From Thermofilaceae archaeon (GTDB lineage: Archaea; Thermoproteota; Thermoprotei; Thermofilales; Thermofilaceae), in NCBI GenBank assembly GCA_027017025.1, contig JALURH010000023.1, positions 1-6,408 on the forward strand: a DNA stretch of 6,408 nt. Reading direction: 5' to 3'. Below the pieces are notes generated by a model. It had not been told where the DNA came from, ran no database searches, and was given only the letters and a program-made list of their open reading frames with translations. The position numbers were made by a program, and so were the translations under genes. Numbering within the stretch: the first letter of the stretch is position 1; the number at the start of each line of letters is the position of its first letter. This document shows positions 1 to 4,681 of this stretch, one piece after another.

Positions 1-628
1 TGTTATTCCTAATATTGGAGAATTTTACCTGTTGTAACCATTTCCTGTATATCTTTCTGACAGATTGTAAAGGAACTCTATTTCCTAGTTGCTCTATGAG
101 TAAAGCTGCTGGGAGGGTAGGATATGTGGGAGGAGGATCCTTTTTGTAGGCTTTCATTTTGAGTTCAGATATCGTTGAAGAAGATAAAGGATAGCTTACT
201 CTATAAAGTATATCAAGTAGTATCCCTTGGAGATAACCCTGTAATACTTCATTAAGAAAATAAGCCGTCATCTCCTCAGCTGTATATGGTAATACAATTA
301 ATGGATTATTAAATCTTTGAGCATATTTCAATGCTATTAATCTATGCTTAGTATATCTGAGCTCATCTGAGTTCTCTAGTAAATGTATAATGTATTTTAC
401 ATTTGTATGTTCCTTTATAAATTCCTTTAAATAAGGGTGGTGCTCACTCTTTAGAACCTCCACTATTATCAAGTTTATGTCAAATTTTTTTTCAACCTTT
501 AACAACGTTCTAAGAGTTACCGCCGATTGCATATCATTCCTAGCAATTAGTAGGAATAAATCCTTATAGCTTGGATTCGCTTCCCTTATTAATCTGAGAA
601 ATCTTCTTTCAAACGATGAAAGCTTCAC
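1..628 (-). CDS. Partial PP-loop (TtcA/Ncs6-like) protein lacking the ATP-binding signature; 3' end cut by window edge
   Basis: An uninterrupted 209-codon frame runs from a GTG at 628 off the left edge, so the C-terminus is missing. The order of elements resembles TtcA/Ncs6/TilS PP-loop tRNA sulfurtransferases. Residues 7-17 (FERRFLRLIRE) match the usual FE+...IR lead-in. Residues 24-36 (DLFLLIARNDMQS) sit where these enzymes have the strand plus SGGxDS loop. Residues 96-110 (HRLIALKYAQRFNNP) match the helix before the second ATP contact. Residues 113-131 (LPYTAEEMTAYFLNEVLQG) sit where the family has GHNxDDxAQTxLMNLLRG. SGG, GH and DD are all replaced, and no CxxC or Zn ligands are present. 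Homology is inferred from position and hydrophobic pattern; ATP-dependent thiolation looks unlikely. No Shine-Dalgarno precedes the GTG, but a TATA-like box lies about 28 bases upstream, which suits a leaderless mRNA. The function is unknown; it could be a non-catalytic partner of a sister PP-loop enzyme. Confidence 0.8.
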   Translation of the reverse strand, partial: MKLSSFERRFLRLIREANPSYKDLFLLIARNDMQSAVTLRTLLKVEKKFDINLIIVEVLKSEHHPYLKEFIKEHTNVKYIIHLLENSDELRYTKHRLIALKYAQRFNNPLIVLPYTAEEMTAYFLNEVLQGYLQGILLDILYRVSYPLSSSTISELKMKAYKKDPPPTYPTLPAALLIEQLGNRVPLQSVRKIYRKWLQQVKFSNIRNN

Positions 629-635
629 GGTGATT
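629..635 (+). promoter_or_regulatory. Shine-Dalgarno site GGTGATT fixing the TTG start at 638
   Basis: GGTGATT is complementary to the archaeal 16S rRNA tail and ends two bases before TTG at 638. It fills almost all of the 9 bp between the divergent start codons. It supports TTG 638 over the later in-frame ATG at 680, which has AAGGAT directly abutting it and so no usable spacer. Confidence 0.6.
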
Positions 636-637
636 AC

Positions 638-1030
638 TTGACTAAAAGGGCAATATATATTGTCCGGGGCATAAAGGATATGGAAAGATTGAAGTCAGTA
701 ATACTTTCTCTTTCAGGAACAACAAGAGAAGTCCTTATAGATTCACCGCATGGGCGTATCTGGGGTGAGGCAAGAGTTTCCTGCTGGGAAGCTGGTAAAA
801 GTATAATGCTTGAGGTTTCTTTTAGATATTTAGATGGAGAAGTAAGAAGATGGGTATGGCATGATCTTTTCGAAATAAATTTAGTTTATAGTGATCCTGG
901 CTCCATATTAGATATAAAGAGAGTTAGTGGGTTTGGTAGAATAAGTGCAGAAGTAGTATTTAATTGGATTCTTGAAAGAGCTTCTGAACACAACATATAT
1001 CTAGAGATAATTACCTTTACTTTTCTCTAG
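638..1030 (+). CDS. Hypothetical protein, 130 aa, family not recognised
   Basis: TTG start with a strong GGTGATT ribosome site. The only clear rightward gene in the window. The protein is soluble and balanced in charge, with no signal peptide or membrane segment. It begins with a strand-like segment (residues 5-9, AIYIV), then a helix (MERLKSVILSL), several beta-like stretches in the middle (including ARVSCWEAGKSIMLEVSFRY), an aromatic patch around residues 71-75 (RWVWH), and a C-terminal helix (AEVVFNWILERA) followed by a final strand (YLEIITFTFL). I see no catalytic motif or metal-binding cluster. It is divergent from the PP-loop-like gene (9 bp between starts) and its last 14 bases overlap the end of the convergent UbiD gene. 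Amino-acid composition and use of the full interval between neighbours support a real gene. Its function cannot be stated. Confidence 0.75.
   Translation: MTKRAIYIVRGIKDMERLKSVILSLSGTTREVLIDSPHGRIWGEARVSCWEAGKSIMLEVSFRYLDGEVRRWVWHDLFEINLVYSDPGSILDIKRVSGFGRISAEVVFNWILERASEHNIYLEIITFTFL
652..661 (-). promoter_or_regulatory. TATA box for the leftward PP-loop-like gene
   Basis: AATATATATT is centred about 28 bases upstream of the GTG at 628, the spacing expected if transcription starts at or next to the start codon. It lies inside codons 5-8 of the divergent gene at 638. The motif is symmetric, so strand is assigned from spacing only. Confidence 0.5.
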
Positions 1031-2348
1031 TTTTCGGGATTTTTGCCTTCATGAAGTCCTCTTTATATTTTTCTAGTGGAATTGTTGCATCTATACCAAG
1101 TTTCGATGTCAGATATCTTTCTTGATCCGCTGAAGGGTCAAGACTACTTCCCCTAACATTCTTGATGATAATGATATCTTCGTGAGGCTGCATTCTAGTT
1201 GCTAATGCCCATTCAACGTCATATGGATTGTCTATATCTATGTCTGTATCCACCACTATAACCATTTTTAGTGAAGGGTGTGCGGCAAAAGCGGCCAGGA
1301 TAACGTTTTTCCCATCTCCTTCTGTTTGTTTTTCAATAGATATTACAGCATGTAACCATCCACATCCACCAGGAGTAAGTCTCACACTCTTTACTCTGGG
1401 TGTAACCCTTCGACTATAATCCCATATCTGTACTTCACGGGGAAAACCCATCAATAGTCTATGTTCAAATCCTGCTGGAAGTATAGTATAATATATTGGC
1501 TCTCTTTCTATAGCTAATATTTCGTCGATTTCAATAACTGGTTGTTTTCTTACTTTATCGTAAGTACCAGTTATGTCTACAAATGGTCCTTCCTCCACTT
1601 GCTTGTTAGCCAGGATTCTAGCTCTTATTATAAACTCAGTCTCTACAGGAACTACTAGATTTCTTATAATCTCAAAGCCTTTGATTTCGCCCTTAACAAC
1701 ACTATTAGCAACTTCAATTTCATATACACCAAGAGGAGGACTCGAAGCTGATGTGATATAGGTTATAGGTGGAGCTCCGATGAGTATAGCGATATCAAGA
1801 TCCTTACCCTTTTTCTCATGTTTCTTGAAAATCGAGTAGAGATGACGAGGAACTATTCTTATAGCAGCCCTATTTTCCGAAAGAACCAGAATTCTATGAA
1901 TACTTGAATTTGATATGCCTGTTTCTTCATCGTAGACAGCCACAATCGATGATGTAATATAAGGTCCAGCATCTCGTTCATAGAAAGTAAGTATAGGAAG
2001 AGAAAAAAGATCATCTCCTATGCTCCTATGAGGAATCGTTTCCACTACCTTAAGTTGAGTAGGGTTATCAAAAGCCTGTATAAGGCGGTTATAAGCCTCT
2101 TCATCATTTCTTACACCTAGTATCCTATATAGATATTTTCTCATCCCGAAGAGATTGGAAAAAATAGGGTAGCGGCTATTCTCTACGTTTTTAAAGAAAA
2201 CGGGTTTAGGTTGCTCTTCATATATTCTCCTGGGAACATCATATTTTGGAGAAACTTGATTTACGATTTCTACCAGCTCACCTTGACTCCTAACATATTC
2301 AATAAATTTCTTCAGAGATAATGCCTCATAACTGACTTTAACTCTCAA
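1017..2348 (-). CDS. UbiD-family prenylated-FMN decarboxylase, candidate anhydromevalonate phosphate decarboxylase
   Basis: 443 aa, full length for archaeal UbiD proteins. Family landmarks: GISNSSIHR (144-152), where N147 and R152 fit the metal-binding Asn and catalytic Arg five residues apart in the family; VPRH (166-169) with a likely metal-ligand His; GEIKG (220-224) with a likely ligand Glu; VETEFIIRARIL...EEGPFVDITG (235-261), the family's AEIVIEG...EGPFGE-TG block; and VVDTDIDIDNPYDVEWALATRMQP (365-388), the C-terminal signature. UbiD enzymes decarboxylate unsaturated acids using prenylated FMN made by UbiX. In non-Sulfolobales crenarchaea such as Aeropyrum, the UbiD homologue decarboxylates trans-anhydromevalonate 5-phosphate to isopentenyl phosphate in the archaeal mevalonate pathway; that role here is inference. 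The start is TTG, overlapping the nusG stop by 11 bp, with GGGAGAG five bases before it; there is no earlier Met, and the first in-frame Met is residue 69. It is probably co-expressed with spt5 and secE. Confidence 0.93.
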   Translation of the reverse strand: MRVKVSYEALSLKKFIEYVRSQGELVEIVNQVSPKYDVPRRIYEEQPKPVFFKNVENSRYPIFSNLFGMRKYLYRILGVRNDEEAYNRLIQAFDNPTQLKVVETIPHRSIGDDLFSLPILTFYERDAGPYITSSIVAVYDEETGISNSSIHRILVLSENRAAIRIVPRHLYSIFKKHEKKGKDLDIAILIGAPPITYITSASSPPLGVYEIEVANSVVKGEIKGFEIIRNLVVPVETEFIIRARILANKQVEEGPFVDITGTYDKVRKQPVIEIDEILAIEREPIYYTILPAGFEHRLLMGFPREVQIWDYSRRVTPRVKSVRLTPGGCGWLHAVISIEKQTEGDGKNVILAAFAAHPSLKMVIVVDTDIDIDNPYDVEWALATRMQPHEDIIIIKNVRGSSLDPSADQERYLTSKLGIDATIPLEKYKEDFMKAKIPKTREK

Positions 2349-2817
2349 AACTGCTCTCCCTTTTCGCTTTACCTATAATCTTAACATCTTCAGCATTGAT
2401 TATAGCTGGAAGAGGAAAAGCAGCTTCCGCTATCTCGACTCTTACTTCGCCCCTAGCTTTATCTATATCTATAATTCTACCTTTCATACCAGCAAATGGT
2501 CCTCTTATGATCTCTACTATATCATCAACCTGTACTATCTCGATCATAGGTCTAGGAGTAACCATTTTCGCCACATCCTCTAATCTTAACGCCCCTCTAA
2601 CTAATCCTTTAAAATGCTTAAGACCGTAACCAGCTCTTTGGGCCTCATAAGGAGCGTTCGCTTCTACAACTATCATGCCTTTAAGATCTGGAACAACGAT
2701 TATGGAATATAATTTATAAACTCCACCTCTAACCCTATTCTCTATCATTATAGCTACATTATATTCCTGCCCAGCTGTTGTTCTCAATGCATAGAAATTT
2801 GGTCGTCTTCTCTGCAT
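2338..2817 (-). CDS. spt5: Transcription elongation factor Spt5 (NusG), archaeal
   Basis: 159 aa, normal for archaeal Spt5. Residues 5-85 form the NGN domain (FYALRTTAGQEYNVA at the start, then a strand GMIVVEA and the helix-turn ending KGLVRGALRL), which binds the RNA polymerase clamp and the Spt4 zinc protein. Residues 94-148 form the KOW domain (VDDIVEIIRGPFAGMKGRIIDID, with the invariant Gly of the KOW turn). It keeps polymerase processive and can link it to the ribosome. The ATG is preceded by GGGTGAGAG (2821-2829), a good ribosome site. Only 15 bases separate it from secE, the usual archaeal secE-nusG pairing. Downstream one normally expects ribosomal protein L11; here the gene instead overlaps the UbiD gene. 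Confidence 0.95.
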   Translation of the reverse strand: MQRRRPNFYALRTTAGQEYNVAIMIENRVRGGVYKLYSIIVVPDLKGMIVVEANAPYEAQRAGYGLKHFKGLVRGALRLEDVAKMVTPRPMIEIVQVDDIVEIIRGPFAGMKGRIIDIDKARGEVRVEIAEAAFPLPAIINAEDVKIIGKAKRESSFES

Positions 2818-2832
2818 ATTCTCTCACCCTAG

Positions 2833-3105
2833 CTATATACTATATTTCCTTTTCAGGTAAGTGATAGCGGCTAAAGTAACAGCTACTATTACTACAAGGG
2901 CAATGATTAATATGTCTCTAGATAAAAAAGCGGCCTCTGCAAATTGAAAGAGTGCACCCGTAAGTTGAAAGAAAAAGCCAATCGCACCTAGAAGAGCTAA
3001 ACCAAGCAATACTATCCTAAAGGTTAATTTAAATTCATCCCATGAGGGTTTATGCGCTAGTCTTATAGCTCTACTCATCTCTTTTACAAATTCAAGAACC
3101 CCCAT
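2833..3105 (-). CDS. secE: Protein translocase subunit SecE (Sec61 gamma) with an extra C-terminal membrane helix
   Basis: Residues 1-50 (from ATG 3105) are SecE-like: an amphipathic helix (EFVKEMSRAIRLAHKP), the Pro-x-x-x-Glu-Phe turn (PSWDEF), then the membrane segment FRIVLLGLALLGAIGFFFQL. SecE clamps the SecY channel and is essential for protein export. Archaeal SecE usually ends soon after this helix, at roughly 55-65 aa. Here a linker and a second strongly hydrophobic stretch (RDILIIALVVIVAVTLAAITYL) follow, ending in KRKYSI. Start choice: ATG 3105 has AGGGG six bases upstream; an in-frame GTG at 3126 would add seven residues and fits a leaderless start from the TATA-like box at 3150-3157. 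I prefer ATG because it fits the usual SecE N-terminus. It sits 15 bases upstream of spt5. Confidence 0.85.
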   Translation of the reverse strand: MGVLEFVKEMSRAIRLAHKPSWDEFKLTFRIVLLGLALLGAIGFFFQLTGALFQFAEAAFLSRDILIIALVVIVAVTLAAITYLKRKYSI

Positions 3106-3149
3106 TACAATCCCCTGGATATACACTTAATTCCATCTTCACAAACCTA

Positions 3150-3157
3150 TACTTAAA
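3150..3157 (-). promoter_or_regulatory. TATA-like box of the secE-spt5-ubiD unit
   Basis: TTTAAGTA on the minus strand predicts a transcription start near 3128, which gives either a leaderless GTG start (3126) or a leader of about 23 bases carrying AGGGG before ATG 3105. It lies in the argF-secE spacer, so the unit can be expressed apart from argF. Confidence 0.45.
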
Positions 3158-3207
3158 TGGACTTGGTAAATAAATCCATTAACCCTAGTTTTTATTTTTA
3201 ACTTTTC

Positions 3208-4161
3208 CTAGCTTCTTCGTTCCTCAATAAAAATGCCTTGTTCCAGCAAGTTTCCTAATAAAAATAGGAGGATAGCTTTGGAGGTATGAAGCCTATTTTC
3301 AGCCTGGTCGAACACTACAGAATGCTGTTTATCCTCTATCACATCCTCAGTTACTTCCTCACCCCGGTGTGCTGGCAAACAGTGCATAAAGATGAAATCT
3401 GGTTTAGCGTATTCTAGTAACTGTCTCTTAACTTGATATCTTGGTAGAAATACCTTTAGTCTTTTCTCCCTTTCATGTTCTTGTCCCATACTTACGAATA
3501 CATCTGTATAGACAATGTCTGCATCTCTTATAGCCTCTATAGGATCTTCAGTTAAGTGGACGTTTTCTCTGGCTTCTTTTAATACATCCTCCTTAGGCCA
3601 ATATTCTTTGGGAGCTGCGACGTGGATCTCTAATCCAAGTTTTGTAGCGGAGATTATCAAAGAATTTAAGACGTTATCTGTACCATCGCCTATAAAGGCA
3701 AGCTTTAATCCCTTAACGTGCCCCTTCTTCTCAAGTATTGTCATTAAATCTGCCAATGCTTGTAAAGGATGATACTTATCACTTAACAAGTTTATAATAG
3801 GGACAGATGAATACTTAGCCATATCCTCTAAGGATCTATGTTTAAAAACTCTAGCCGCTATAGCGTCATGATATCTGCTTAAAACTCTTGATAAATCTTT
3901 TATTGGCTCACCCCGGATGAGTTGAAGCTCATCTCGCCTGTATATGATAGGTAAAGCTCCTAGCTCCCACGTTGCTACAGAAAATGAGGCACGTGTTCTA
4001 GTAGATGGTTTTTCGAAAATTAGAGCGATAGTTTTACCTCTTAGTGTAGGTATTATTCTTATACCTTTTCTCCTTAGCTTCTTCAAAAGAAACGAATTAT
4101 TAATTAATTGTTCTATTTCTTTGGCAGAATATTCCTTAAGTGAAAGTAGATGTCTTACCAC
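3208..4161 (-). CDS. argF: Ornithine carbamoyltransferase
   Basis: 317 aa, close to the usual 300-315. It transfers the carbamoyl group from carbamoyl phosphate to ornithine, giving citrulline, in cytoplasmic arginine synthesis. STRTR (53-57) binds carbamoyl phosphate. HPLQALADL (131-139) is the second shared transcarbamoylase motif. GDGTDNVLNSL (158-168) and DVFVSMGQE (220-228) form the ornithine site; the SMG loop separates ornithine from aspartate carbamoyltransferases. HCLPAHRGEEV (260-270) carries the catalytic Cys261. The C-terminal helix DQAENRLHTSKA is typical. The start is GTG; no Shine-Dalgarno is visible, but ATAAATTA (4183-4190) is centred about 26 bases upstream, as for a leaderless mRNA. 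It lies alone between the candidate RNA locus and secE, with no other arg gene in view. A final basic tail (EERRS) is a minor extension. Confidence 0.97.
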   Translation of the reverse strand: MVRHLLSLKEYSAKEIEQLINNSFLLKKLRRKGIRIIPTLRGKTIALIFEKPSTRTRASFSVATWELGALPIIYRRDELQLIRGEPIKDLSRVLSRYHDAIAARVFKHRSLEDMAKYSSVPIINLLSDKYHPLQALADLMTILEKKGHVKGLKLAFIGDGTDNVLNSLIISATKLGLEIHVAAPKEYWPKEDVLKEARENVHLTEDPIEAIRDADIVYTDVFVSMGQEHEREKRLKVFLPRYQVKRQLLEYAKPDFIFMHCLPAHRGEEVTEDVIEDKQHSVVFDQAENRLHTSKAILLFLLGNLLEQGIFIEERRS

Positions 4162-4182
4162 AAGAACAATATATACATACCC

Positions 4183-4190
4183 TAATTTAT
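4183..4190 (-). promoter_or_regulatory. TATA-like box of argF
   Basis: ATAAATTA on the minus strand is centred about 26 bases before the GTG at 4161, predicting a leaderless argF transcript. A nearer TATATA (about 4169-4175) is too close: it would start transcription inside the coding region. Confidence 0.45.
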
Positions 4191-4320
4191 CATTCGTAAT
4201 TCCGGATACACTCTTCTTTGGTGTCTATCCTGATTTTCCTGAGTCTCGGTTCTCCCTTGCCTCTCCAACAACACATTGCTCTGACAGAGTCTAGTAGGTG
4301 TTCTTGCTCATCCTCCGTCA
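4190..4320 (-). other. Purine-rich minus-strand unit of unclear nature (small RNA or gene fragment)
   Basis: No recognised gene. On the minus strand, bases 4321-4313 (CTGACGGAG) pair with 4289-4281 (CTCTGTCAG) as a continuous 9-bp helix with one G-U; the plus-strand equivalent has an A-C mismatch instead, so the minus strand is the better RNA sense. The same strand has an open frame from a stop at 4331-4333 to TGA at 4190-4192. Its predicted peptide is charged (for example TEDEQEHLLDSVRAMCCWRG, then RLRKIRIDTKEECIRNYE). It has no start codon before an internal ATG at 4276, which would leave only 28 aa. A TTTATA box (4342-4347) is placed for a start near 4318. GC is near 50 %, above neighbouring genes. 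It could be a small RNA, a leader with a short peptide (ATG 4311 after GGAGG, six codons) or a gene remnant. Confidence 0.35.
4303..4313. repeat. 11-bp inverted repeat, left copy (partner 4640-4650)
   Basis: CTTGCTCATCC here is the exact reverse complement of GGATGAGCAAG at 4640-4650. The pair brackets the RNA locus. The match does not extend on either side and no target-site duplication flanks it. It may be a shared motif in two divergent transcripts or the ends of a short element. Confidence 0.5.
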
Positions 4321-4341
4321 GGCTATAGTATTACTATAGCC
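4321..4341. repeat. Perfect palindrome (9-bp arms, 3-bp spacer) between divergent units; possible operator
   Basis: Arms GGCTATAGT and ACTATAGCC are separated by ATT. The palindrome directly abuts the TATA-like box at 4342-4347 and fills the space between that box and the predicted leftward transcription start near 4318. This is a common place for archaeal repressor operators. It could instead form an RNA hairpin stacked on the adjacent minus-strand helix. Confidence 0.6.
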
Positions 4342-4347
4342 TATAAA
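4342..4347. promoter_or_regulatory. TATA-like box placed to serve both strands
   Basis: TATAAA on plus reads TTTATA on minus, the archaeal consensus. Its centre is about 26 bases from 4371, where the 5' hairpin of the rightward RNA candidate begins, and about 26 bases from 4318, where the leftward unit begins. The surrounding 60 bases are the AT-rich dip of the gap (about 33 % GC). No clear purine-rich BRE is seen on either side. Confidence 0.4.
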
Positions 4348-4622
4348 CACAACTCTTTGGCTTTAGATATCAGCACGTTTAGAACACAGTAACTACATGC
4401 TTCAAAACATATAGGGAGGCTGTGAGAACGTTGCTGGAGAAAACTGGACCTGAGACTGTAGGTACTTCGCCTCATCGGATCGTATTAGCTCCCTTCTCCT
4501 TGCTTGGAGCTACTTCCAGGTTTGAGAATAAGATGCATGATAGAGAGCTGAGCTAACATCAGAGGCGACTCTCTAGGCATCAGCCAATGCTGGTATGGTG
4601 ACAGAGACAGTATGAGGCGAAC

Positions 4623-4628
4623 AAAAAA
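4623..4628 (-). terminator. T6 tract, possible terminator of the rpl20e-pfdA-ftsY operon
   Basis: The minus strand reads GGTTTTTTG 54 bases past the ftsY stop, with a smaller T5 tract nearer (4666-4670). Archaeal RNA polymerase terminates at such T-runs. The tract lies antisense to an unpaired A6 loop of the candidate RNA. Confidence 0.35.
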
Positions 4629-4639
4629 CCTAGCACTCT

Positions 4640-4650
4640 GGATGAGCAAG
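4640..4650. repeat. 11-bp inverted repeat, right copy (partner 4303-4313)
   Basis: GGATGAGCAAG, exact reverse complement of 4303-4313. Here it lies just 3' of the long-range helix of the candidate RNA and is followed by CCCC. Confidence 0.5.
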
Positions 4651-4681
4651 CCCCATAAAACCTGAAAAAGGGCACGATTTA

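Larger units (their letters stand above)
4371..4665 (+). ncRNA. Candidate structured non-coding RNA with a kink-turn; class unknown
   Basis: Hand folding of the plus strand gives: hairpin 1 at 4371-4436 with a canonical kink-turn; a long-range helix in which 4466-4475 (TTCGCCTCAT) pairs perfectly with 4612-4621 (ATGAGGCGAA) and continues outward as TAGGT (4459-4463) with ACCTA (4628-4632) and AGA (4453-4455) with TCT (4637-4639); hairpin 3, TAGCTCC (4486-4492) with GGAGCTA (4506-4512); hairpin 4, GATGC-TAGAGAG-CTGA (4532-4551) with TCAG-CTCTCTA-GCATC (4559-4581). Unpaired parts are A-rich (CAAAAA, GAGAAAA, GAGAATAA), as in structured RNAs. A TATA-like box lies about 26 bases before 4371. GC exceeds the neighbouring genes, expected for RNA genes in AT-rich thermophiles. 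The size and GGATGAGCAAGCCC near the 3' end recall archaeal RNase P RNA, but I cannot find its P4 conserved strands. It is not SRP RNA by motif. The 3' end is uncertain. Confidence 0.5.

Noticed and set aside
1228..1761. Plus-strand ORFs of 62-63 aa inside the UbiD gene
   Set aside because: Shadows of a clearly conserved minus-strand gene.
3181..3207. T-rich stretch TTTTTATTTTTA between argF and secE
   Set aside because: It is T-rich only on the plus strand, while both flanking genes run on the minus strand, so it is not a terminator for argF.
3944..4294. Plus-strand ORF of 116 aa
   Set aside because: Antisense of argF and its upstream region; composition is that of a shadow frame.
4341..4475. 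44-aa minus-strand ORF with a Cys-containing C-terminus
   Set aside because: No ribosome site or promoter, overlaps the structured plus-strand segment, and no recognised motif beyond three scattered Cys residues.
4383..4556. Plus-strand open frame of 57 codons (contains REAVRTLLEKTGPETVG), followed by a +1-shifted frame to 4665
   Set aside because: Looks protein-like and might be a decayed transposase, but it has no start codon, two frames are needed, stops follow, and the same bases form consistent RNA helices. I favour RNA.
4430..4680. Archaeal RNase P RNA
   Set aside because: GGATGAGCAAGCCC and GGCGAA are suggestive, but the GAGGAAAGTC and ACAGAA...GGCTTA blocks that form P4 are not visible and the ends do not pair. 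Kept only as an alternative for the candidate RNA.
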